A stretch of 64,000 nucleotides of DNA from Azolla caroliniana (taxonomy: Eukaryota; Polypodiophyta): contig JBHGNT010000001.1 in assembly GCA_043228905.1 (NCBI GenBank), forward strand, positions 18,538,001-18,602,000, written 5' to 3'. Of the stretch, positions 53,081-63,775 are shown in pieces (the first letter of the stretch is position 1; the number at the start of each line of letters is the position of its first letter). The notes under the pieces were generated by a model, which did not search any database, was not told where the DNA came from, and worked only from the letters and a program-made list of their open reading frames with translations. The translations under genes were made by a program, and so were the position numbers.

Positions 53081-53225
53081 GAGTCTAAATGCGTGCTACC
53101 TAGGATATTCACATCAGCCGACTTGTGCCTAAATGTATATATTACAACAAAACTTGAGCCGACGTATAAGGGCCAGTTCGCGCACATTAATCTCTGATTC
53201 CGCCTAGGGACGGTATTCTCCATGA
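53081..53225. other. No recognised feature
   Basis: Short unassigned junction between a gypsy remnant and copia C. Confidence 0.4.
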
Positions 53226-55051
53226 CAACGTGAAGAATGCATTTCTTCAAGGCGATCTTGAAGAAGAGGTCTTTATGACCCAACCCCCCAGTTTCCAATC
53301 GGAGATGAACAAGTCGGCGGTATGCCGGCTGAAGAAGTCACTTTATGGCTTGAAGCAAGCCCCCCGAGCTTGGAATGCGAAGATCACGCACCAGTTGCGT
53401 AAGATGGGGTTTGCGTCCTCCAAGTCCGATTCTTCGTTGTTCATCCAGTAAGGTTCAGACGGTCTGGTTTGCATCTTGTTGTATGTTGATGATCTAGTCA
53501 TCACCGGACCCGGACTCGATGAAATCAGCCGAGTCAAGTCCCAGCTGTCAGACGCATTTGAGATGAAGGACCTGGGGGACCTTCACTATTCCCTTGGGAT
53601 CAAGGTGATCCGAACCCCCGACGGCATATTGCTCTTACAAAGACACTATGTGTTGAATATATTGTACAAGTTCGGCATGACGGAATGCCGACCGATCTCC
53701 ACACCTCTAGACCGGAACCAAAAGCTCTGTCCCGACTCCAGACCAGCCTGCGATGAGAAACGGTTCCAACAAATCGTCGGAAGCCTTATATATTTGACAA
53801 TCACCCGACCCGACATCAGTTATCCGGTCGGCGTGATCAGCCAATATATGCAGAAGCCGACCGTGGAGCACCTTTTGTGCAAATGTGAGCGGCACGAAAG
53901 ATTGAGGATTGTTATACTAGCATTGTATGACCGAAGAGCTAGTTGGCTACACCAATGCCGACTGGGCCGGCGATGCATCGGATCACCGATCCACCTCTAA
54001 TATATGTTTTCCCTTGGTAGCACGGTTGTTACGAGGAGCAGCAAAAAGCAGCCAATAGTGGCCCTTTCGAGCATTGAGGTTGAATACCGAGGCACTACCA
54101 TTGCCATCTGTGAAGCCATTTGGCTTCGGTGACTGCTGCAAGACCTGCGGATCGAGGTGCTAACCCCGATCTTGATCTATTGCGACAACATAAGCAGCAT
54201 GCAGCTCGCCAAGAACCCCATATTCCATGCTCGCACAAAGCACATAGAAGTGCATTACCACTTCGTGCGTGAGCGGGTCCTAAGCGGTGAAGTCGAACTT
54301 TGGTATGTTCATACGGATCGGCAAGTTGCCGACATCTTCATGAAGCCGCTCAGATCGGACAAGTTGCAGCACTTCACCAAAATGCTTGGTGTTCAGCATC
54401 TCGACGTGCCACACTTGAGGGGGAGAACGGGCAAAGACATCGGAACGGGCAAAGGCAAAGAAACTGCCGATTGTGCCAGTGAGGGAAGAACCGACAAAGG
54501 GAGAGACAAGAAGAAGAAAGGAGTTGAGTTGACAAAGGAAGTTGACACATCCGAACAAGTCGGAACAAGCGGCAACGGCGGCAGAGTCAAGAAGGACAGA
54601 GCCGACTGGAAGAAGAAGGCCAAGACCCGGACATGGTCTGATGTGGTGAAGGGCCTAGAGCCGAAAGACGAATCGGGAGCGACTGATTTGGACAAGAGCT
54701 GGAATGAATCAGAGACAGTTGATTCAGTTCAACAGAAGGATTCAAAAGAACCGAATCAATTCAAGGCCAAGAGGACGAGAAGACTGCAAAAGTTGACGCC
54801 AACACGAAGGAATGGGCGAATCGGCATGCATCGAAGTCACAATAGCGAGGGAGCTTAAATTGGGCCTGTTGAGCAGACAAGCCGACCGAGGAGGTCGAGG
54901 TGCGCAGAATAAGAAGGGTCGCGGCAAACGGGAACGGACCGGACGAGGAGCGCGAGCGAGGCGGAGTGACGCCTGAAGGAGCAGGGTGGAAGGACCGACT
55001 GCCATGGAGACTAACACTACGATCCGACCTCACGTTGAGCTTGAGGGGGAG
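53226..55051 (+). pseudogene. Copia C RT, RNase H and extension (5'-truncated)
   Basis: Starts inside RT at VKNAFLQGDLEEEVF. YGLKQAPRAWN, then TAA at about 53449 where relatives have Gln, LLYVDDLVITG intact near 53480, FEMKDLGDLHYSLGIKV. A small deletion near 53880 breaks the frame before RNase H. From 54157: LIYCDNISSMQLAKNP, HVRERVLSGEVE-like region, QVADIFMKPL, VPHLRGRTGKD, then the charged extension with KTRTWSDVVKGLEPKDE, stop at 54858. A second open part ends VELEGEC at the LTR. Everything upstream of RT is missing. Confidence 0.87.
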
Positions 55052-55503
55052 TGTTGAGCGGCAAGCTCAACCGTATTTGGATTGGCTGAATAAGCCTGAG
55101 CCGGATCGGCATTCGAAAGGATGAGCCGGTGAGCAAGTGAGCCGGTGGGTGAGCTGGGGAGCCGGGGAGCCGGTTAGCCGGATCAAGCAGTAACTGGAAG
55201 CCTAGTAGCAGCCTAGACTACTAGGTAGTTAATGTCTCATAGTTAGTGTCAAACGCTCGTGTGAGCATTGAAGTACACTGTACTTTTGTCAGTCCTCTTA
55301 GGACTTGTATAAATAGTGTTGTTGAGCACGTTGTATGTACAGAGATTTTTACAGAGTTGTTGATAATAGATTTAAGTTGTTCTGCTCTTTCTCTGTCTCT
55401 TCTGCATACCTTTTGTGTGTTAATCTCTCTCTCTCTCTCTCTCTCTCTCTGTTGCTATCCGGCTAAGCCGGTTGTCTAATGCTTCCGCACCTTCGTTTTT
55501 AGA
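55052..55503 (+). repeat. 3' LTR of copia C
   Basis: Starts TGTTGAGCGGCAAGCTC directly after GAGGGGGAG. Palindrome 55270-55286 with one mismatch, TATA near 55312, CT run 55425-55451, end near TTCGTTTTTAGA. Confidence 0.8.
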
Positions 55504-55910
55504 AAATACAATGCTCTCGCTCCCTTTTTATAGGTGACTTGAGAGTCTCCCTCCAAGATTTACACTTGCCTTGTTTGGCAAGAACCTACAGTTATACCAA
55601 ATCGTTCTATTTCCTAATATTACTTTAATTTTTATACTTGGCAAAGTTACATTATATTCTAATTCTGTCCTTTCACATTCCGACTCTTGTTCATACTCTT
55701 GGACTTCGACTCCGACTCCTTTTCACCTTTGTCCGACTCTGGGTAAGCCAATCGGCTAGCATAGAAGTACTGACTAGTACTTCAATGCTCATAAAAGAGC
55801 TACTGACACTAACTACCTAAAATATTCCTATTTCTAAAATAGGAGTATAAGCCTCAAATGACTTGTAGGCTCCTAGCCAATCTGACATTCGACTTCTCCA
55901 ATTGACTCAG
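55504..55910 (-). repeat. Copia LTR fragment, minus strand
   Basis: Carries the palindrome GAAGTAC..GTACTTC at 55764-55783 and, on the minus strand, TTAGGTAGTTAGTGTCAG, as in the copia LTRs and the scrap at 6070. Its edges are not defined. Confidence 0.55.
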
Positions 55911-56414
55911 CTGATAAATCTTTAGACTGATGTTCTTCTATCAATAAATCGGGAAATCCGGTATGTATTTCAATTTTAATAAGATCCATTTCTCATTGAA
56001 TCCCTATATGCCCAATTCCGCTATACCAAACCAAGTGGATGAATTATTTGTCTTGTACATTTATACATATTCCCTGACTTAATGTTAAATAAGTTTCTTT
56101 CTAAAAAAACTTGTCATCCCTATTTTATTATCAATGCACAAATCATCAAGCCAAATAGAAATATCCATGCCCATACGGATAGTGGAATGCTCCAAAAGCA
56201 AAACAAAAATACTCTTGAAAAGAATAGGTGAGTTCCAAATCCTCAAACAAATTGTTTTAATGAATCTAAGAAAACATTATTTATAAAGTTCCTTTTTATA
56301 AAAAATGATCAAATCCCTAACTTCTTCATGATCTCTGGCTAGCCGAATGACGTTACATAATGTCTAGATCTCTCCTCACTTATTCATCTTTACCGAATGT
56401 TCTATATGTTGCTT
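55911..56414. other. AT-rich, no recognised feature
   Basis: No coding similarity and no clear repeat. Confidence 0.4.
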
Positions 56415-56700
56415 TTGGAGCCCTATGCATCCAACACTTATCCGAATAGTCTCAATCCTTCCCCACCTTTGGTTCAACTTGCTAAGGGTTTCGAGTATGA
56501 GGTTGAAGGCATTTTGAAGGTTGCCTACAATAAAACCTCGTCACATTGTGGATTGATTAGGTTACGCGCTCACTGAGTGGAGTTGGGGAACCCACCAAAA
56601 ATCTTGTTAATGCTCAACACCTTTCGAAGAGTTCCATCGAAAATATATTAGTAAGACAAGTGCTAGTAGTTTGTGCATTATGACTCTTGGCGATGATGTC
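56415..56700 (+). pseudogene. Gypsy integrase tail and chromodomain remnant
   Basis: Readable peptides NSLNPSPPLVQLAKGFEYEV, EGILKVAYNKT and, in other frames, the remainder of a chromodomain align with 2640-2900. The LTR start that should follow is not preserved. It ends about 330 bp upstream of the host gene's start codon. Confidence 0.65.
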
Positions 56701-56950
56701 AACTCATAACATTGAGTGCAATTACATACGTGTGTGTATGTGAGACATTATAAGTTATTAGTAATTAGTAGCAATGGGCACGGTTTGGGCTCAAGCCGAA
56801 CTGAACATATTGTGAACAAGTCTTCATTTATAATATATGTATGTACAAAAAAGTTACACATGATCGATAACCTCCCGACGCCCGTCTATGTCACGTTCAT
56901 ATCGACAAAAAAAGAAGGGAACGTGGGGTTCTGGACTCTGGGGTTTTATT

Positions 56951-56955
<5 letters not shown>

Positions 56956-56983
<28 letters not shown>
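56956..56983. repeat. CT microsatellite in host gene leader
   Basis: An uninterrupted (TC)n run about 50 bp upstream of the first ATG. CT-rich leaders are common in plant genes; promoter function is inferred only from position. Confidence 0.6.
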
Positions 56984-56986
<3 letters not shown>

Positions 56987-57031
56987 CTATCCTGTCCGGC
57001 CTACGTGCTTCTTTCTTTCTCGCCAGAAAAA

Positions 57032-57247
57032 ATGACATTCTTCTTCGATTCTTTTCTGTTGAGACGGAGCTTCCATCGCCATCGCCACTGCCGACCTTTC
57101 AGCAGTGTTTGCAGAGCCATCATTCTTCCCCGATTCGGAGGTCCTGACGTCCTCGAACTCAGAAACGATGAAAAGCTTCCAGAGCTCTCTACACACGAAG
57201 TTCTTCTCGCAACTAAATCCGTGTCTGTCAATCCTCTTGATGTTAGG
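57032..57247 (+). CDS. RTN4IP1-like oxidoreductase, exon 1
   Basis: ATG at 57032 opens 72 codons: MTFFFDSFLLRRSFHRHRH.., then CRAIILPRFGGPDVLELRN and VLLATKSVSVNPLDVR, ending before GTAAGT at 57248 (phase 0). This is the N-terminus of a plant homologue of reticulon-4-interacting protein 1, a member of the quinone-oxidoreductase branch of the medium-chain dehydrogenases. The Arg/His-rich, nearly acid-free leader suits mitochondrial targeting; in animals the relative is mitochondrial and linked to coenzyme Q synthesis. The frame is also open upstream, but the protein family starts near this ATG. Confidence 0.85.
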
Positions 57248-57821
57248 GTAAGTTCTATGTCTATCCGGGTTCTTTCTGCCTTTTGTTTTTCTGACTAATC
57301 GTGTTTAGAGATTTCATGAATTGGCACATTTTCAGCACTTGATAGATTTGATTTGGTTTCTGTGATTCGCTCCTTTGGTTCTTTGGTTTTCAGGCTTAAC
57401 GCTTATTATTTTCAACAATACGCTCTTCATTTGACTCGTTGGTTTGAAATAACATGCATATATATCATTTGCTTGTCTTGAAAACCAATTATTGTTGAGC
57501 TTTGTAAAATAAAATGTGATAAGAATTTCATTAAAAAAAAATCTTAGCAAGAGTTAACTTTTAAAATTAATGCAATAGAAATTGCATTAAAAAAAGAAGC
57601 ATTGCACCACTATATCCATGTATATATAATATTTTTGTATGCATTTGTATAATATTTATGTACAATACTGTACAAGATTTTATGTTTGATATGCTTGTGT
57701 GCAGCAAAAATTTGAGATCATAAAATTTGGAAAACCTTGAAACACAATGGTTTTGATTACTCGAGGATCTTTTAAGATCTCAGCAGTGTTGTCTTTACTG
57801 AAATTTGCATCTTGATTATAT

Positions 57822-58110
57822 TGCATTTCTAGGGGTGAAAAGTCACTAGCATCATAACATTTTTAGATTAATTAGTTAAGTGTAAGATTTGTAGTATTGA
57901 AGTCTAAATTAGATGATATTGAATTTCTAGGGGTAAAAGTCTCTAGCATCATGAATTGTTTTAACGGTAATTAGTTAAGTGTAGGATTTTTGGCATTGAA
58001 GTTTGAATTAGATAATATTGCATTTCTAGGGGGTAAAAGTCTCTAGCATCATGAATTTTTTAGATTAATTATTTAAGTGTAAGATTTGTAGTGTTGAAGT
58101 CTGAATTAGC
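57822..58110. repeat. Tandem repeat, about 99 bp x 3, in intron 1
   Basis: Units start with variants of GCATTTCTAGGGGTAAAAG at about 57824, 57923 and 58022. Confidence 0.82.
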
Positions 58111-58529
58111 AAGGAAATGGTAATCTCTTATACAAATTGGAGAAGTAGGATTTTGTTCACATTGGAAATAGGAAATTGAAATATGGATTATTTTGCCTAG
58201 ATAAGATAAGAGAGTGCTATAAATATTAATCGCTTAAGTATAAGATTTGTTACAGTAAAACTATGGTTTAGAATTCAAATCCAGCTTAACTTGGCTATAG
58301 CTTTGACAGATTATTAAAATTTATTAAAGTAGAAATTCTGGTTCAGAATGGAGATCTGCTAGTCAAGTTATGGATTCATTTGGCTGTATAAGAGAGGGCC
58401 ATGGAAATTGGTTATCTGAATCACTGGTTTTTTCTTGCATGTGATGTAGTGGACTGATAGTTTGTACACCTCCATGCTACAAGATTTTTTTAGATGAATT
58501 AGCTAAATGTAACATTTGTAAAAGAGAAA

Positions 58530-59165
58530 TACATATTGGTTTGGTGTAATCCACAATTTGAATTATCTGTTCACTTGGCTAGTTAAGTAAAGGCTATTCA
58601 TATTGACCACTTAAATGTAGGATTATGAAATTAAGAATTTTGTTTAAACAGGAAATAAGAAAATTGAGATGTGGATTACTCATTTTGAAATATTGGTTTA
58701 GTGTAATCCACAATTTGAATTATTTGTTCACTTGGCTAGTTAAGTAAGGGCTATTCATATTAACTACGTAAATGTAGGATTATGAAATTAAGGATTTGGT
58801 TTAAACAGGAAATAAGAAAATTGAGATGTGGATTACTCATTTTGAAATATTGGTTTAGTGTAATCCACAATTTGAATTCTGTTCACTTGGTTAGTTAAGT
58901 AAAGGCTATTCCTATTAACTACTTAAATGTAGGATTATGAAATTAAGGATTTTGTTTAAACAGGAAATAAGAAAATTGAGATGTGGATTACTCATTTTGA
59001 AATATTGGTTTAGTGTAATCCACAATTTGAATTATCTGTTCACTTGGCGAGTTCAGTAAGAGCTATTCATATTAACTACTTAAATGTAGGATTATGAAAT
59101 TAAGGATTTGGTTTAAACAGGAAATAAGAAAATTGAGATGTGGATTACTCATTTTGCAAGATAAG
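58530..59165. repeat. Tandem repeat, about 156 bp x 4, in intron 1
   Basis: Units begin TTGGTTTAGTGTAATCCAC at about 58536, 58693, 58850 and 59005. Motifs such as TTAAATGTAGGATT recall the neighbouring 99-bp array. Confidence 0.85.
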
Positions 59166-59267
59166 GGAGGGTTTTGAAGATCGATCCCATAAATATAAGA
59201 TTTGTAAAAGTAAATATTTGGCGTAGATGGAAATAGGCAAACTGAAATTGTGGATTCATCTGGCTAG

Positions 59268-59495
59268 ATAAGGGAGGGCTATGGGCGTTCGTTATTTGAA
59301 CCATTGCTACCATTGATTCTTGGGCGTGATGTTAGTGGAGTAATAGTCTCTACGGGGAACTCTGTGAAAGATTTTCAAATTGGAGAGGAAGTATATGGGG
59401 CTCTACATCCAACAGCTGTGAGGGGCACTTATTCTGACTTTGCAATTCTGGCTGAAGACCAACTTGTCGCTAAACCGGCATCTTTAACTCATATG
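59268..59495 (+). CDS. RTN4IP1-like oxidoreductase, exon 2
   Basis: 76 codons: IREGYGRSLFEPLLPLILGR, DVSGVIVSTGNSVKDFQIGE, EVYGALHPTAVRGTYSDFAI, LAEDQLVAKPASLTHM. The acceptor is CTAG before 59268, the donor GTATCA at 59496, both phase 0. The GRDVSG motif and GTYSDFAILAEDQLVAKP are diagnostic of the alcohol-dehydrogenase-like N-terminal fold of this family. The frame joins exon 1 (NPLDVR-IREGYGRS) as in plant homologues. Confidence 0.9.
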
Positions 59496-59827
59496 GTATC
59501 ATTCAGTATTCTAATCAGGTTTTTCACTGTATACTATGTTTTGGGATGAAATAACCTCGGGTTTTTCTTTATTTTCCCAAATACCATGAATTTTCCATTT
59601 CCTCCCAAATGCCCTCATTAACCCTGAAAACAAGGAAAAGGTGAACATGTTGACCATACAATCACTCAAATAGTGCATATAATTGCTCAAGAGAAGGTGG
59701 ACCTAGGGTTATTGGGAAAATAGAGAAAAAATTGGGTATTTCGGAGATTTTTTATAAGGTTTTTAAATGACATTTACCTTGCAGACTGGTAAAATCTAAA
59801 AAACGTGTGTTTTTGTGGTGTTTGAAG

Positions 59828-59901
59828 GAAGCATCGGCAATTCCCTTTGCTGCCTTGACAGCATGGAGAGCTTTGAAAGGCACAGCTGCAATAAAAGAAG
59901 G
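59828..59901 (+). CDS. RTN4IP1-like oxidoreductase, exon 3
   Basis: 74 bp: EASAIPFAALTAWRALKGTA, AIKEG, ending two bases into a codon before GTACTT. AG acceptor at 59826-59827. The ALTAWRAL helix precedes the cofactor-binding domain in this family. Confidence 0.85.
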
Positions 59902-60788
59902 GTACTTTTGAGTTTTTTCATTGTATTTCTCATAAATAAACCTTTTATTTCTTATACCAGAAATATTGTGTATTTACAAAATATGTTGATCAATTTAGTT
60001 CAATAAATTTAGATGTTTGTGAATCCTTATATTTGGAATCTAGTGACACTATTATAATTTCAATATTGGTCGGTCCAAAAGCACGTGTTCTCTCAGGGGT
60101 TTCATTATCTTTTATTTGAAAACAGAAGTTAGTATGGGGTTAAAATATTGTTCAACAAAAGACGCATCACACTTGTAACGTAATCCTGACAGAGTGGAAT
60201 ACTGCAAAAATCTATAGCGGTTAAAACAACAGAATTTTCTAGATGTGACAAAACCCTAATTTCAGATATACAGCGAAGGCACACAGATTCCATATTCCAA
60301 ATCATCAGAATATCTGCCTAACACATCATTGTCAACATTGACGGTAAATAGAAAATCCTAAATCGTAGATGTAAAAGTTAGAAATTGTAAGTAGAGAGAA
60401 GAGTGTGAATAGTCACCTACATAAAGAAGATTATGGTGCGTCCCAACTGACAAGGGGAGAGAAGAGTGAGAATAGTCACCAACATCAAGAAGATATTATT
60501 CTCTCTTGCAAAAAGTTTACATTATCACCAAAAACAAACCAGATGTGCATATAAGCTATTAATATTAAAGAGTTGATCTTTCAAAAGGGAAAAGGAATTG
60601 AAGGAAAGTGCCTTGCAAGACCAACTTGTATACTTGGTTTCTTGGTTTATTGCTATCTAAAATTCATAGCATGGCATAGGACCATGTTCTTATTGACATC
60701 ACATCTCGTAATTTAGACGTCACCTGTAAGTTTCTTATTTTCTTTTGCCTTGAAACACTTAATACCTTGGGCATTGATTTTACTGCAG
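59902..60788 (+). other. Intron 3
   Basis: 887 bp, GT..AG (CTGCAG acceptor), AT-rich, no element recognised. Confidence 0.75.
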
Positions 60789-60948
60789 GCAAAGAGTGTT
60801 GATTTTAGGAGGTGGAGGTGCTGTAGGCCTAGCTGCAATACAACTTGCGAAGGCAATGGGTTGCCATGTTACATGTACTTGTGGAAAGCGTAGCATGGAC
60901 CGTACTAGGGATGCAGGTGCAGAGTCCACTGTAGACTACACTTCTGAG
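60789..60948 (+). CDS. RTN4IP1-like oxidoreductase, exon 4
   Basis: 160 bp completing the split Gly codon: QRVLILGGGGAVGLAAIQLA, KAMGCHVTCTCGKRSMDRTR, DAGAESTVDYTSE, then donor GTATCT. LGGGGAVGLAAIQLA is the Rossmann GxGxxG loop that binds NADPH; VDYTSE follows as in homologues. Exons 1-4 give 226 codons, about two thirds of the family's usual 350-370. The remaining exons are not found in the 3.05 kb to the window end, which holds LINE and copia sequence. The gene may continue beyond, or be truncated. Confidence 0.88.
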
Positions 60949-61203
60949 GTATCTCTTAAACAATGTTGCTTGGATTCCTCAAGTTAGTGACAAGAAAAAA
61001 GAAAAATTTCAGAAATATACTTCCGAAAAATATGAACAATATACTGTGATAGTTTCTTGTTTAAATTCTTGAGTGCGAACAATATGTAAAAATGTAAAGA
61101 ACTAGAAAATATAGTTCTATGTAGCAGAATAGATTAAGTAAGGTATGTGTTTTGTGTGCGAGAAAGGGGGGTGTGTAAGCTATATTGGAATAGGGGTAAT
61201 GCC
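60949..61203. other. Start of intron 4
   Basis: AT-rich, no repeat recognised; follows the exon 4 donor. Confidence 0.5.
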
Positions 61204-62990
61204 TTAATTCCTTATGGCATGCAACTTGAGCCATTGTTGTGTTTTAGCATACCAACAATGATTATATCTGTGTTCAGAAAGTTGTTTTGATGACACAAGT
61301 GTCAACCTTGGGTACCCCCTTTTAGGGAACTCCCAAAGTAGTTGGATGCCAGTCACTGATTGGAATAATTCCTCAGTGATTATTGGGGCTGCTTCTATAT
61401 CTGTGTGGATTATAGCATGGGACACTAATGTGTTGCTACCTATCATTTGGGCAATCATTGAGATGAAATGTCTCTCGATATCTTTCTAGTTATTTTCCTT
61501 GCAAAGACTCGGTTCCCAGGTTTCTACTCCATAGAAAAGAGTCGGTGTGACAAGTGTATCAAATAGCCACATTATAATTTGTGGTTTTTGGAACTATATG
61601 GATGCACATTGTCTTTCAAGAGCACAATGGCTGCACATTGATGGGAAAATTGAGCACATGCAGAGCCTTTTGTAAGGAGAACCGAGGCCCTATGAATGTT
61701 ATTCCTAGCCATTTTAGTCCCTCCGGAGAGTCAGGGATCAACATAGTGTCATCAGCATAAAGTAATATTTGTGTGGCTATACATGCTAGGCATACTCCCA
61801 AATGGCTGAATCTCCCAATATAATGTGATACCTCATCTATGTAGAGACTAAAGAGAGGTGATAGTTTGCATCCTTGTTTACTCCAATTGCTTTTCTTGAC
61901 ACAGAATCATACAATGCATAGATTCCCCAATGCATATTTATGGGGATGCCAAGGGCTTCTAGCTACTGCATGAGCTGAGCACGTGCTACAATGTCAAAGG
62001 CTTTTTTAGGAAATTCTCAAAGTAGTAGTAAATCCTCTTTTTATGGGTTTTGTCCTCCTCAATAAGGGTTCCGAGGGTACCTATGTGATCCAAAGTTGTG
62101 AACCTCTTTAGAAAGTCTACTTGTCTTCTTGAACGGTAGCCATTCCTTTCTACCCATATACCCAATTATTACTCTAGGAGTGAACCCTATAGTTTAGCCA
62201 ATTAATGGCCAATCATGATTTTCCATTATTTCTCGGCCTTATGGGGTCTCCACTCTTGAATGGCACACTAGTATGTTCTGTCCAGTTACTCGGGAAACCA
62301 TCTCACATAGCTCCATTAAGGATGTCTGCTATCAACAAGAGCAACATGTCACTGGCATAGATAAAGTGCCCAACTGCCAATCCTTGATGATCTTGCTGGG
62401 CCTTTCAAAATTGTAAAGGATCCATGGTGTTTCTTACATTTTGTGAAGTAAAACAGATAGATTCACGTGGGCGTGTTATTTGGGTGGGGGAGTGAGGGCT
62501 TTCTGGGGATAACATATAGTATCTTTGCATATTCATGCCACACCTCAGGGAAGGCCATTTATGTTGTTGGTTGCCTCTCAATTAAACATTTTCCATGCTC
62601 TTTTACTTTATAGTCTTGGGAACAAATGATTTCAAATTTACCCAAATATGATATCTTCTTCCTTACGAGGTGTTGGAAGGTTTCTATTTCTTGTTTGCGT
62701 GTACAAATTCCCCAAGTTACTTCGCCTTGCAATCATTTCCTTGTATCATGACATTCCTCATCATGCCAACTATTTTGTAGGACACTTTCAGGTGTAGATG
62801 CAGTGCCAGTTGTGTGGAGAAAAGCCTTTGTGGCTGATTTATGCAATGACTTTGATAATCTTGTGTGACTTCTTCTAGGGGTGTGAAAGGATCCAAACCT
62901 AGAATGCCATTGTATACTCCAAAACTATACACATCAACTATCTGCCGAGTAAATCGGTATTTTACTATATACATCCTTTGTGCATCCATC
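61204..62990 (-). pseudogene. LINE RT remnant, antisense in intron 4
   Basis: On the minus strand, from right to left: a region around 62340-62990 with GHFIYASDMLLLLIADILNG and DGFPSNWTEHTSVPFKSGD (RT N-terminus), AFDIVARAQLMQ near 62000, LSPLFSLYIDEVSHYIG and the active site ILLYADDTMLI at about 61743-61775 (YADD, intact), then MIAQMIGSNTLVSHAIIHTD to CWYAKTQQWLKLH (61204-61458). The RT type differs from the LINE at 7866-36484. Many stops. Its antisense position in the host gene avoids its own signals acting in sense. Confidence 0.75.
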
Positions 62991-63131
62991 CTTCACCACA
63001 AAGGGTAGATATGTGTGATCTGCTACCAAGCTAGTAGGTCTACTAGGATTGTGCTTGCACCTCCTTTTGGGTTCCAACAAGTGAATGCATCTGATTAGGG
63101 CTATTTTGACAAACCATCATATATCATAAAT

Positions 63132-63331
63132 CCATGTGCACTTCCTGTTGGGAGTAAAGGGCCATCGTGCCTTTTATTAGTGCACGAGTGTGAATGCACT
63201 CGTAGCACATTTTTCACTTGTATATACATAACCATGTGCACTTCCTGTTGGGAGTAAAGGGCCATTGTGCCTTTTATTAGTGCACGAGTGTGAATGCACT
63301 CGTAGCACATTTTTCACTTGTATATACATAA
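63132..63331. repeat. Tandem duplication, 2 x 100 bp
   Basis: Two almost identical units from CCATGTGCACTTCC; period exactly 100. Each contains a possible LTR start, TGTTGGGAGTAAAGGG (63146 and 63246). Confidence 0.9.
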
Positions 63332-63443
63332 TATCTAAAAACCAAAAAAGTGGTACACTCTTTGTACCCAAGACAGCGTGTATCTCTGTCTCTCTCTCTC
63401 CCTCTTTGGTTGACCTAAACCCTAATCCTCGTGCTGCCCTTCA
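63146..63443 (+). repeat. 5' LTR of a copia-type element
   Basis: From TGTTGGGAGT to CCCTTCA, three bases before the primer site. Length is 298 bp counting both 100-bp units, or 198 bp from the second. CT run near 63382-63401. Confidence 0.65.
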
Positions 63444-63446
63444 AAC

Positions 63447-63458
63447 TGGTATCAGAGC
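63447..63458 (+). promoter_or_regulatory. Primer-binding site, initiator tRNA-Met
   Basis: TGGTATCAGAGC, exact match to the plant initiator-Met primer site. Confidence 0.92.
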
Positions 63459-63469
63459 AGGGTTTAGGG

Positions 63470-63610
63470 TTTTTTGCAGAGCAAGTCTTTTTTTTTCTAC
63501 AGAGCAGATCACGTTTTTTTGCAGAACAAGTCTTTTTTTTTTTGCAGAGTAGGTCATGTTTTCTACAGAGCAAGTCCCTTTTCTGCAGAGCAGGTTTGGT
63601 CCTCCATTTG
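63470..63610 (+). repeat. Short TTTGCAGAGCA repeats in leader
   Basis: About seven imperfect copies of (T)TTTT(G/C)(C/T)AGAGCA(A/G)GTC between primer site and gag start. Several contain CAGAGCAGG, as at the primer site. Confidence 0.75.
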
Positions 63611-63622
63611 GGCTAAGAAATC

Positions 63623-63775
63623 ATGACTAACAGTAGTGACAGTAGCCACCTTATGCACATCAAGAAGCTTGACGGTGCACATAACTTTGCGGTATGGAAA
63701 AAGTAGTGCTACAACATCTTGTTGCAGAAGATTACTTTATTGTTGAAATCCCCGTTGGTGACTTCGATATTTCGT
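63623..63775 (+). pseudogene. Copia gag start
   Basis: MTNSSDSSHLMHIKKLDGAH, NFAVWKK, then TAG at 63704-63706 and CYNILLQKITLLL. LDG..NF..WK is the N-terminal gag signature of copia elements. The remainder is not recognisable. Confidence 0.7.

Larger units (their letters stand above)
57248..59267 (+). other. Intron 1
   Basis: 2,020 bp, GT..AG, AT-rich, with two tandem arrays (57822-58110 and 58530-59165). Confidence 0.8.

Noticed and set aside
56888-57031. Upstream ATG at 56888 in frame with host exon 1
   Set aside because: It would add 48 residues read through the CT microsatellite; the family starts near 57032.
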